Shown piece by piece: positions 55,553-62,848 of a stretch of DNA of 64,000 bases (the stretch's first letter is position 1; every line of letters starts with the position of its first letter). The notes beneath the pieces are model-generated. The model ran no database searches and had not been told where the DNA came from. It saw nothing but the letters and a program-made list of their open reading frames with translations. The translations under genes were made by a program, and so were the position numbers. This DNA is from Gelidibacter salicanalis (lineage in GTDB: Bacteria > Bacteroidota > Bacteroidia > Flavobacteriales > Flavobacteriaceae), in contig NZ_JAEHJZ010000010.1 of assembly GCF_016469035.1 (NCBI RefSeq), positions 1 to 64,000 on the forward strand. Direction: 5' to 3'.

Positions 55553-56335
55553 TTATTTGCCTTTAAACGCTGGTTTCCTCTTTTCGACAAAGGCAGTAAC
55601 GCCTTCAAGATAATCTTTAGTTTGCGCAGCTTCGATTTGGAATTTAGACTCTAGAGCTAATTGCGCTTCCAAATCGTTGGTCATGGAATTGTTGAATAAT
55701 TCTTTAATCATGCCTAATGCTTTTGTAGGCATATTTGCGAGTTTTATAGCTAGCTGATTGACGTCCTCTTCAAAACTTTCTAAAGGAAGGACTTTATAAA
55801 TCATTCCCATTTTTTCCGCTTCTTCAGCCGATACTTTATCACCCAACATGGCTAATGCTAATGCTTTTTGAAATCCGATTAGTCGCGGTAAAAAGAAGGT
55901 TCCGCCACTATCAGGAACAAGTCCGATCAAACTAAAGGCTTGTATAAAACTTACTTTTTCATGAGCTACCACAATATCGCAAGCCAAAGCAATATTTGCT
56001 CCTGCGCCTGCCGCTACACCGTTGATAGCTCCAATGATTGGCTTTTTAATAGAACGCAGTCTGGTGATGATTGGATTGTAATGCTCCTCAAGAATTTTCT
56101 TGAACCCAGGGTTTAGCTCTGGTGACGTTACTTCTTTCAAATCTTGGCCCGCGCAAAATGCTTTCCCGTTTCCAGTGAGTATGATTGCTCGTACTTCATT
56201 GTTAGCTTCACATTCATCTAGAACATCATGTAGCCTGAAGGCCATTTCGCGATTAAAACTGTTGAAGACTTCCGGTCGGTTCAATGAGATTGTAGCGACT
56301 TTATTTTCTATTTTGAGTACTATACTTTCGTTCAT
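55553..56335 (-). CDS. paaG: 1,2-epoxyphenylacetyl-CoA isomerase PaaG
   Basis: 260 residues. Crotonase fold with AFCAGQDLKEV (oxyanion loop), the PaaG-like YNPIITRLRSIKKPIIGAINGVAAGAGANIALACDIVVA and SFIQAFSLIGLVPDSGGTFFLPRLIG, including the conserved Asp in VPDSGG. It converts ring-1,2-epoxyphenylacetyl-CoA to the oxepin, the step after epoxidation. Length is normal. It lies between paaD and the four-helix-bundle gene. Confidence 0.92.
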   Translation of the reverse strand: MNESIVLKIENKVATISLNRPEVFNSFNREMAFRLHDVLDECEANNEVRAIILTGNGKAFCAGQDLKEVTSPELNPGFKKILEEHYNPIITRLRSIKKPIIGAINGVAAGAGANIALACDIVVAHEKVSFIQAFSLIGLVPDSGGTFFLPRLIGFQKALALAMLGDKVSAEEAEKMGMIYKVLPLESFEEDVNQLAIKLANMPTKALGMIKELFNNSMTNDLEAQLALESKFQIEAAQTKDYLEGVTAFVEKRKPAFKGK

Positions 56336-56383
56336 ATTGCAATTCTATTTTTATATAACTGGTACCCTTTCGGTAATGTCAAC

Positions 56384-56884
56384 TTACTTCAAACATTTAA
56401 AATAATCAAAAGGTTCCAGGCATTCCTCACACTGAAATTGTGCTTTACAGGCTGTAGAACCAAACTGGCTCACCATTTTTGTATTTATCGATCCACATTG
56501 TGGACATTTTACCATGCGTTTGCCGTGTAACAATACATCTTTGTCTGCTTCAGCACCTAATGGTGCAGCAATGCCATAATCTTCCAAGGCTTTTCTGCCT
56601 CTCGGAGTAATCCAATCGGTGGTCCAAGCAGGAGCTAAAATTAATTCTACCTCTGATTTATATCCAGCTTCCTGTAATGCTTTTTTAATATCATCTCCGA
56701 TAACATCCATAGCTGGGCAACCACTATAAGTTGGAGTGATTTGAACTTTTACAAAGTCATCCTGAATTATTGCGGAACGCACCACACCCATATCCATGAT
56801 GGAAAGCACCGGAATTTCTGGATCAGACACTGTTTCCAGAATCGCGATCAGTTTTGGGTCGATATGTTGTTGGGTTGCTATCAT
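56384..56884 (-). CDS. paaD: Phenylacetyl-CoA epoxidase subunit PaaD
   Basis: 166 residues. An N-terminal SufT/MIP18-type domain (TVSDPEIPVLSIMDMGVVRSA, PTYSGCPAMDVI) is joined to a C-terminal Cys-rich region (CPQCGSINTKMVSQFGSTACKAQFQCEECLEPFDYFKC) that could bind a metal. PaaD is needed to mature or assemble the epoxidase complex PaaABCE. It is 49 bp from paaG and follows paaC across a repeat-rich spacer. Confidence 0.93.
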   Translation of the reverse strand: MIATQQHIDPKLIAILETVSDPEIPVLSIMDMGVVRSAIIQDDFVKVQITPTYSGCPAMDVIGDDIKKALQEAGYKSEVELILAPAWTTDWITPRGRKALEDYGIAAPLGAEADKDVLLHGKRMVKCPQCGSINTKMVSQFGSTACKAQFQCEECLEPFDYFKCLK

Positions 56885-56887
56885 TTT

Positions 56888-56984
56888 TTAAAATCGAATA
56901 TCGAACGCTGAATATTGAATGCTGAAGTTGTGCTTATTAAAAACTTCATGATTCGTTATTCGAACTTCGTTATTCATTATTCTT
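56888..56984. repeat. GAATATTGAA / TTCGTTATTC repeat spacer
   Basis: Repeats of (G)AATAT(C/T)GAA on one side and TTCGTTATTC words on the other, related to those around the four-helix-bundle gene. It can fold through these opposed words. It lies between paaC and paaD. Confidence 0.55.
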
Positions 56985-57740
56985 CTACCATTCCATATTA
57001 GGATACGCGCGTTGCATGTATTGCAATTCGGTTAATAAAAAGCCCATATGCTCGGTATGAATGCCTTTTTTACCTCCTTTTTGAAAGTATTTGGATTCGG
57101 GAATTGACAAGGTTGCTTCTTCTAGAATTGCATTCACTTTATCATAGTAGACAGCTTTCAATTTGGTCACATCAACACCGATACCTTCTGCAAACATAGC
57201 TTTGTCAGCATCTGTTTGATGGAATAATTCGTCCGTATAGGTCCACATATCGTTAATGGCGTTTTGCATTTTTTGATGACTTTCTTCTGTGCCGTCTCCT
57301 AAGCGCTTGATCCAATCTGTAGAAAATCGCTGGTGGTAACTTACTTCTTTAAGTGATTTGGTAGCGATGGCTGCCAAAGTTAAATCCTTGCTTTTTTGTA
57401 ATTCTGTCAAGAACAAAAAGTGATACACATCAAATAAAAAGTGACGCGCCATCGTGTAGGCAAAATCGGTATTCGGCTGTTCTGCCAAAAGCACATTGAC
57501 GTAATCACGCTCCTTACGAAGCATCGCAATGTCATCTTCCGTACGTCCGTCATTGGCAATTTTAGCGGCATATTGATAATAGCTTCGCACCTGCCCGAAT
57601 AAATCGAGTGAAATATTGGTGCAGGCAATATCCGTTTCCAAACTTGGCCCGTGACCGCACAGTTCGCCCATGCGCTGCCCTAGGATAAGGGAGTTATCGG
57701 CGATGCCGAGGATGTAGTGATACAGGTTAGTATTATTCAT
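56985..57740 (-). CDS. paaC: Phenylacetyl-CoA epoxidase structural subunit PaaC
   Basis: 251 residues. A ferritin-like helical protein with the PaaC landmarks LGQRMGELCGHGPSLETDIACTNISLDLFGQVR and KEVSYHQRFSTDWIKRLGDGTEES. It forms the structural partner of the di-iron subunit PaaA, holding it in the active complex; it lacks the complete set of iron ligands itself. Length is normal. It begins about 85 bp after paaB. Confidence 0.93.
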   Translation of the reverse strand: MNNTNLYHYILGIADNSLILGQRMGELCGHGPSLETDIACTNISLDLFGQVRSYYQYAAKIANDGRTEDDIAMLRKERDYVNVLLAEQPNTDFAYTMARHFLFDVYHFLFLTELQKSKDLTLAAIATKSLKEVSYHQRFSTDWIKRLGDGTEESHQKMQNAINDMWTYTDELFHQTDADKAMFAEGIGVDVTKLKAVYYDKVNAILEEATLSIPESKYFQKGGKKGIHTEHMGFLLTELQYMQRAYPNMEW

Positions 57741-57758
57741 TCTATCTATAATATTGAT

Positions 57759-57823
57759 GATTTGTGATTGCTGATTTTTGAACTTCTGAAATCAAAACTC
57801 TTAACTCGTCAATCGTTAATCTA
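57759..57823. repeat. GATTTTTGAA-type palindromic spacer
   Basis: GATTGCTGATTTTTGAACTTC, then GAAATCAAAACTC and CAATCGTTAATC: the same words as in the nested palindrome at 53821-53896. It lies between paaB and paaC. Confidence 0.65.
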
Positions 57824-57824
57824 T

Positions 57825-58112
57825 TTACATGTATTTCACCTCATCAGGCAACTCATAAAATGTAGGATGGCGGTAGACTTTATCTTGAGCCGGTTCAAAC
57901 ATCTCGCCATTGTGTTCAGGATTGGAGGCCGTGATGTTTTTAGATTCTACTACCCAAATACTGACACCTTCATTTCTTCGAGTGTAAACATCGCGGGCAT
58001 TTTCTAACGCCATCTCCGCATCAGCGGCATGGAGACTTCCAAAATGGCGATGTTCCAATCCGTTTTTACTTCTGACGAAGACCTCCCAAAGTGGCCAATT
58101 TTTTGTTGACAT
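57825..58112 (-). CDS. paaB: Phenylacetyl-CoA epoxidase subunit PaaB
   Basis: 95 residues, the usual size. The core reads WPLWEVFVRSKNGLEHRHFGSLHAADAEMALENARDVYTRRNEG with the conserved WVV and the C-terminal HPTFYELPDEVK. PaaB bridges subunits within the epoxidase and is needed for its activity. It is placed between paaA and paaC as in most clusters. Confidence 0.95.
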   Translation of the reverse strand: MSTKNWPLWEVFVRSKNGLEHRHFGSLHAADAEMALENARDVYTRRNEGVSIWVVESKNITASNPEHNGEMFEPAQDKVYRHPTFYELPDEVKYM

Positions 58113-58154
58113 AATTATTTCTGTTAATTTGAAATTGAATTTGAATAGTATTTG

Positions 58155-58246
58155 ATTTCACTCGGTTCTCGATACGAAATTGCGAAATTGCAATTTCACT
58201 CGGTTCTCGATACAAAATTGCGAAATGCAATTTCACTCGAACTGAC
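58155..58246. repeat. Tandem TTTCACTCGGTTCTCGATAC repeats
   Basis: A 37-38-bp unit containing TTTCACTCGGTTCTCGATAC and AAATTGCGAAATTGCA occurs twice (58155-58192, 58193-58229), with a partial third copy. Lies in the paaA-paaB spacer. Confidence 0.8.
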
Positions 58247-58257
58247 AAAATTCTTTT

Positions 58258-59247
58258 TTATACTGCTTCTTTTTCTTTTCGTTCGGCGTTCTTGGCTGCG
58301 TGTGCCATGGCTGCATCTCGCACCCATGCGCCACCTTCCCATGCGCCTACTCGGGCTTTCATACGTTCTTTATTCATTGGGCCGTGACCTTTGACCACTT
58401 GCCAAAACTCATCCCAATCAATCTCACCAAAATCATAGCTGTCGCGTTCTTCATTCCATTTTAAATCTGGATCTGGAATGGTGAGTCCGATTAAATCAGC
58501 CTGTGGCACGGTTTGATCAATGAATTGTTGGCGTAATTCATCGTTAGATTTACGCTTTAATTTCCATTTCATGGATTGCTCTGTATGCACTGATTCCGCA
58601 TCTGTAGGACCGAGCATCATTAAACTTGGCCACCACCACCGGTTCAGTGCATCTTGTGCCATATCTTTTTGTTCTGGTGTTCCATTCGCTAACTTGATCA
58701 TGATTTCATACCCTTGACGCTGATGGAAACTTTCTTCTTTACAAACCCGCACCATCGCTCTCGCATAAGGTCCGAATGACGTATTACACAACGGCACTTG
58801 ATTAATAATGGCTGCGCCATCTACCAACCAGCCAATCGCGCCCATATCTGCCCAGGTGACTGTTGGGTAATTAAAGATGGAAGAATATTTTGCTTTGCCA
58901 GAATGCAATTGTTCGTACAACTCATCACGAGAAATCCCCAAAGTTTCACAAGCTGAATACAAGTATAAACCATGGCCTGCCTCGTCTTGGACTTTCGCCA
59001 ACAATGCGACTTTTCGTCTTAAAGAAGGGGCTCTCGTAATCCAATTGCCTTCTGGAAGCATCCCCACGATTTCAGAATGCGCGTGTTGCGACATCTGACG
59101 GATGTGGGTTTGACGGTATTTCTCCGGCATCCAATCTTTAGGTTCGATTTTTTCGTCTCTTGCGATCCGTTCTTCGAACTGGGTTTCTAAATTTTCCACG
59201 CCCTTACCCAACGATACGTTCGGGCGGGTGATTTGTTCTTCACTCAT
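58258..59247 (-). CDS. paaA: Phenylacetyl-CoA epoxidase catalytic subunit PaaA
   Basis: 329 residues. It is the di-iron oxygenase subunit that epoxidises the ring of phenylacetyl-CoA with O2. Ferritin-like iron-ligand blocks include [14 protein letters not shown] and [13 protein letters not shown] (ExxH pairs), with [31 protein letters not shown] near the N-terminus. Length is typical. It follows paaE after about 160 bp, in which a family A repeat lies. Confidence 0.96.
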   Translation of the reverse strand: MSEEQITRPNVSLGKGVENLETQFEERIARDEKIEPKDWMPEKYRQTHIRQMSQHAHSEIVGMLPEGNWITRAPSLRRKVALLAKVQDEAGHGLYLYSACETLGISRDELYEQLHSGKAKYSSIFNYPTVTWADMGAIGWLVDGAAIINQVPLCNTSFGPYARAMVRVCKEESFHQRQGYEIMIKLANGTPEQKDMAQDALNRWWWPSLMMLGPTDAESVHTEQSMKWKLKRKSNDELRQQFIDQTVPQADLIGLTIPDPDLKWNEERDSYDFGEIDWDEFWQVVKGHGPMNKERMKARVGAWEGGAWVRDAAMAHAAKNAERKEKEAV

Positions 59248-59287
59248 CTTATTCTGTATTAGTGAACTATTATTTTGTATTCAGATT

Positions 59288-59365
59288 TGCGTTAAGGATT
59301 GAGGCATTGTCGGAGCTCCTCGCAGAGAGCGACTGCCGAAAGCCTGACCCTTTAGGGTAACGCCC
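59288..59365. repeat. GC-rich intergenic repeat, family A copy 5
   Basis: GCGTTAAGGATTG at one end and AGGGTAACGCCCA at the other, with AAAGCCTGACCCTTT inside as in copy 3. Lies between paaA and paaE. Confidence 0.8.
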
Positions 59366-59409
59366 AAATTATTTTATTAACAGCACTCAAAATTATTAAG
59401 TGTTAAAAG

Positions 59410-60483
59410 CTACACATCAAAGTCAACCACCACCTTTTTACTGGTTGGGACGGCTTGACAGCTCAACACATAATTTTGTGCCACTTCCTTATCTTCTAAT
59501 GCGTAATTCTTTTTCATTTTTACTGATCCTTCCTTCACTTGACACTTGCAAGTACTGCAAACGCCACCTTTACAGGCAAAAGGTAAGTCGGCTCCTGCAG
59601 CCAACGCGCCATCTAGGATGTTGTCAAAATCATCATCCATAATGAAATGGAATTCCTTCCCTCCATCGATTATGGTCACTTGTGTGCCTTCAATTCTTTG
59701 TTCAAGAACTTCGGCTATTTGTTTGTTTTCTTCTTCAGAACTTCCTGTAAAGAACAGTTCGTAATGGATATTTTCCTTTGGCATTCCCGCAGCTTGCAAT
59801 TCGTCACGAATTAGGAAAATCATGTCTTGTGGCCCACAAATAAACGCATGATTAGTATCAGGCACATCGATGAATGATTTGGTCAAAATGGCTAATTTTT
59901 CCTTATCAAAACGGCCATTTAAAAATGGAATATCGCGCTGTTCCTTGGTCAAAAAATAAAAAACCTGAAACCTTTCAAAGAACTCATTTTTAAGCTGTTC
60001 TATTTCTTCTTTAAAGATAATGGATTTTACAGTCCTGTTCAAATAAAACAGTTTAAAGGTACTGTTGGGCTCTTCGTGTAAATGTGTTTTGATGATAGAC
60101 AGCAATGGTGTAATACCACTTCCCGCAGCAAAGGCAATATAATTGTTGCTCGCCTCAACATCTACATCTACCGTAAACTCACCGTGTGGCGCCATCACTT
60201 CAAGAGTATCTCCTATCTTCAGATCGTTAAACGCATAATTTGAAAACACACCATCGCGAATGGTTTTAACCGCAACCTTCCATTCGCCATCTAACGGACT
60301 TGAGCATAGCGAATAATTGCGCCTAATGTCTTCGCCGTTTAGTTCTTTTCGCAAGGTTAAATGCTGCCCTTGGCGGTATTTAAATTTATCTTTAAGCGCA
60401 TCAGGAACATCGAAAGCAATCACAACACAATCTTTCGTTTCCTTGTAAATATCTGCCACTTTAATGTTGTGGAATTCTGCCAT
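59410..60483 (-). CDS. paaE: Phenylacetyl-CoA epoxidase reductase PaaE
   Basis: 357 residues. A ferredoxin-reductase module (about 1-235; RRNYSLCSSPLDGEW for FAD, AGSGITPLLSIIKTH for NADPH) is followed by a plant-type 2Fe-2S ferredoxin domain (about 265-357, CKGGVCSTCKCQV and a later CQA). It passes electrons from NADPH to the di-iron site of PaaA. It is the first structural gene after the TetR gene and has the only good promoter candidate of the cluster. Confidence 0.95.
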   Translation of the reverse strand: MAEFHNIKVADIYKETKDCVVIAFDVPDALKDKFKYRQGQHLTLRKELNGEDIRRNYSLCSSPLDGEWKVAVKTIRDGVFSNYAFNDLKIGDTLEVMAPHGEFTVDVDVEASNNYIAFAAGSGITPLLSIIKTHLHEEPNSTFKLFYLNRTVKSIIFKEEIEQLKNEFFERFQVFYFLTKEQRDIPFLNGRFDKEKLAILTKSFIDVPDTNHAFICGPQDMIFLIRDELQAAGMPKENIHYELFFTGSSEEENKQIAEVLEQRIEGTQVTIIDGGKEFHFIMDDDFDNILDGALAAGADLPFACKGGVCSTCKCQVKEGSVKMKKNYALEDKEVAQNYVLSCQAVPTSKKVVVDFDV

Positions 60484-60574
60484 AATGGTTTTCGACCCTC
60501 TTTTAATACGAGAATTGGTGTTAACTTTAATTGTTTCTCAGCCTCCTCATGTTTCTATTAAAACGGAAAGACCC

Positions 60575-60594
60575 AAACTAACAACCGTTAGTTT
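60575..60594. promoter_or_regulatory. Putative PaaR operator
   Basis: Perfect inverted repeat AAACTAAC-N4-GTTAGTTT. Its core CTAACAACCGTTAG agrees at nine of ten fixed positions with the reported TetR-type PaaR site CNAACGNNCGTTNG. It lies in the interval between paaE and the TetR gene and covers the predicted start of paaE transcription. Confidence 0.65.
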
Positions 60595-60599
60595 ACTGA

Positions 60600-60607
60600 C
60601 AAAACTA
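60600..60607 (-). promoter_or_regulatory. Probable -7 box of the paa operon
   Basis: Minus-strand TAGTTTTG fits TAnnTTTG; a second match, TAATTTTG, lies at 60608-60615. Transcription would begin inside the adjacent inverted repeat. No clear -33 element is seen. Confidence 0.5.
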
Positions 60608-60678
60608 CAAAATTAATTCTATAACTTTTGTTAAAAATGGATGACTGCTGGGGAAGAATTTTTGGAAAAAGAAAGAAT

Positions 60679-61269
60679 TTACGCTTTTGTACTTTTAGGA
60701 TTGATACCATTAATAAGCACATCTCCCAAATTTTTAGCAAGCTCCTGCCCTTTTAAATCTTCTTTTTTAGGAATCCAAAGGTATAGGGACCGCAAGGTGG
60801 TCAAGATAGAGAACATAATAATTTCAGGATTTGAATCACGAATTTCCTGAGCTTCTATTCCTGATTTAATAATTTCCACAAAGTCCTGTTCGTAGTTTTT
60901 TCTCAAGGACAAATAATGGTCCAATTGATCTTCCAGATGCATCCAATCATTATTCAACGATGCCATGCCGTAGGTGTTATGTATGGTAATGTTGACATGC
61001 AGTGCCACAATTGCTCTTAATTTATTGATCGTTACATCTTCTGAGTTTTTAATAGTCTCCATGCCACGGGTAAATTCTTCCGCCAAAGAAATAATGATGG
61101 ATTTGAGAATATCCTGTTTGGAATCAATATGATTGTAAAGACTTGCCGCTCTAATGTTGACGGCCTTTGCCAAATCGCGCATAGTGACAGCACTGTATCC
61201 TTTCTCTTTAAAAAGTTTAGCAGCAGTTTTTATGATTTCTTCTTTGCGCGTTTGGCCTGTACTATTCAC
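60679..61269 (-). CDS. TetR-family regulator of the paa genes (PaaR-like)
   Basis: 196 residues. An N-terminal helix-turn-helix domain (about 8-55; IKTAAKLFKEKGYSAVTMRDLAKAVNIRAASLYNHIDSKQDIL) is followed by a ligand-binding helical domain. It is immediately upstream of paaE in the same direction, and the interval holds a PaaR-like operator, so it probably represses the paa operon until phenylacetyl-CoA or a related CoA thioester binds. In Thermus and others a TetR-type PaaR works this way. The naming rests on context. Confidence 0.85.
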   Translation of the reverse strand: MNSTGQTRKEEIIKTAAKLFKEKGYSAVTMRDLAKAVNIRAASLYNHIDSKQDILKSIIISLAEEFTRGMETIKNSEDVTINKLRAIVALHVNITIHNTYGMASLNNDWMHLEDQLDHYLSLRKNYEQDFVEIIKSGIEAQEIRDSNPEIIMFSILTTLRSLYLWIPKKEDLKGQELAKNLGDVLINGINPKSTKA

Positions 61270-61326
61270 TATTTAAAATTTAAGTCTCAAGATTCTTTGA
61301 GTGATGGATATTTTGTAAATTTAAAT

Positions 61327-61570
61327 CATTATTGTCCGATAAAGAATTAAGATCGCTGCGCTTATAGAATAAACCTGCCCTTGCCGTCAGGCGGGGAACA
61401 AAGACTTTATTGTAACTAACTGATAAACAGTAGTAATTTTAAATTAAATTTGCCTAATTACTTTAAGTGAATTTGGTTTCAAAAACAAGGTGTCATTTTT
61501 AAGTTCTTGAACCAGATCATACTTTAAGGGGGTTTTGCAAACTTTTCACCTGTTTTACTGGACACTGATG
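61327..61570. mobile_element. MITE-like element, copy 2
   Basis: About 244 bp without a gene. The left end CATTATTGTCCGATAAAG is repeated, inverted, at the right (CATCAGTGTCCAGTAAAAC). AATTTAAAT flanks it on both sides (61318-61326 and 61571-61579), a likely 9-bp target duplication. It aligns over its length with 31651-31885, the middle 30 bp or so differing. It lies between the TetR gene and the rhodanese gene, and ends 20 bp before the latter. Confidence 0.8.
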
Positions 61571-61590
61571 AATTTAAATAAAAATAAACT

Positions 61591-61899
61591 ATGGGATTTT
61601 TCGACTTTTTATTTGGTACGGGTAAGAAACAGCAAGTTCAGGAACTGATGGGCAAAGGTGCCATTATATTGGATGTGAGAACCAAAAGGGAATGGGATAA
61701 TGGCCATATTGCCAACGCCAAACATGTGCCGTTGGATGATTTGCAAAACCAAGTAGAAAAATTAAAAAAACTGAACAAGCCTATCATTACCTGTTGCGCA
61801 AGTGGGATGCGTTCCGCCAAAGCCGCTCAAATTTTAAAATCAAAAGACATTGAATCCATCAATGCCGGAAGCTGGTTGAGCTTGAAAAAGAAATTATAG
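61591..61899 (+). CDS. Single-domain rhodanese-like protein
   Basis: 102 residues. A rhodanese domain with the active-site loop C69-A-S-G-M-R-S (ITCCASGMRSAKAAQ), which fits the CxxGxR pattern of sulfurtransferases, and ILDVRTKREWDNGHIANAKHVP. It may transfer sulfane sulfur to cyanide or a thiol acceptor, or act as a redox or signalling module. A second Cys (C68) adjoins the nucleophile. It ends inside the DUF4230 gene on the other strand by a few bases and starts 20 bp from a MITE-like element. Confidence 0.9.
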   Translation: MGFFDFLFGTGKKQQVQELMGKGAIILDVRTKREWDNGHIANAKHVPLDDLQNQVEKLKKLNKPIITCCASGMRSAKAAQILKSKDIESINAGSWLSLKKKL

Positions 61900-62508
61900 T
61901 TTGATAGTCTGCAAATCGTCAGATGATTTTATATAATTGCCATCGTATACGAGTGTCCACCCTAATGAACTTGTCAAAATATAGAATTTGGACAGTTCAC
62001 TGATCAGTCGGTTTTGTGCGTTGCTCTTTAAGTTGGACGCCTCAATCTTTTTCATGAGTTGTGCATTCACTTTATTTTTGATTTTGTTGTAATCTTCCGC
62101 TTGAAACGGATTCAGAAAATCGGCCGTCACATCATAATATTCAAAATCAGGACTGATATTAATTTCCTCTTTAGGGATGCTTAAAATTTTAAGCGTTTTA
62201 GATTTTTCGTCCAATTCATATTCAATTTGGCTCAAATCATACGAAACGGTAACGTCGGCATTGACCACCACCAAAGCTTTCTTTTCGACATTCACCAAAT
62301 TGGCAAAAATGGCTTTCGAATTCTTATAGGTAAATACCTGACTGAAATGCCCTTCAGTAACCACTAACTTGCTGACATTCTTTATCTGTTCTTGAATGAG
62401 CGCAGAATTTTCCTGTAGTATAGTTTTCTCACTATCATTAAAAAAATAACGATAGCCAAACATGACTACCATAACTAAAATTAGGACATAGAGGAGTTTA
62501 CGCATCAT
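61894..62508 (-). CDS. DUF4230-family membrane-anchored protein
   Basis: 204 residues. One N-terminal membrane helix (about 4-20), then an extracytoplasmic domain typical of DUF4230, with NVSKLVVTEGHFSQVFTY, VVNADVTVSYDLSQIEYELDEKSKTLKILSIPKEEINISPDFEYYDV in outline. The role is unknown. It is placed 4 bp after gldC and is likely cotranscribed with gldB and gldC, but no gliding function is known for it from the sequence. Confidence 0.85.
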   Translation of the reverse strand: MMRKLLYVLILVMVVMFGYRYFFNDSEKTILQENSALIQEQIKNVSKLVVTEGHFSQVFTYKNSKAIFANLVNVEKKALVVVNADVTVSYDLSQIEYELDEKSKTLKILSIPKEEINISPDFEYYDVTADFLNPFQAEDYNKIKNKVNAQLMKKIEASNLKSNAQNRLISELSKFYILTSSLGWTLVYDGNYIKSSDDLQTIKL

Positions 62509-62512
62509 AGGG

Positions 62513-62848
62513 TTACTTATTAAGTTCTAACTTCTCAGCAAAATAATCGCAAAAATCTTTCATAGTTGCGGTCATTTTTTCATCTTGGGTTGCACGATGG
62601 AAGGTGTTGCTCATTTCCACCAAAGTCTGATGGAAAAACAATTTCATTTCATCGACAGGCATATCTTTCGTCCATAAATCAATCCGCAAGGTTTCCTGAG
62701 CTTTACTGTCCCAGACCGAAAGCATCATCGCTTTGGCTTCTTCATTGTTTATGCCACCGTCTTGTGCCGTCCAATTCAATTTTTCGGGAACTTTATTTTC
62801 ATCTAATTCCACATGGAGTTCAATGGTAGAGGTTTTATTTTTTGACAT
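62513..62848 (-). CDS. gldC: Gliding motility protein GldC
   Basis: 111 residues. The sequence STIELHVELDENKVPEKLNWTAQDGGINNEEAKAMMLSVWDSKAQETLRIDLWTKDMPVDEMKLFFHQTL in outline and its place directly after gldB match GldC, a small cytoplasmic protein that aids gliding in Flavobacterium. It overlaps the end of gldB by one base. The family has no known catalytic motif. Confidence 0.92.
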   Translation of the reverse strand: MSKNKTSTIELHVELDENKVPEKLNWTAQDGGINNEEAKAMMLSVWDSKAQETLRIDLWTKDMPVDEMKLFFHQTLVEMSNTFHRATQDEKMTATMKDFCDYFAEKLELNK

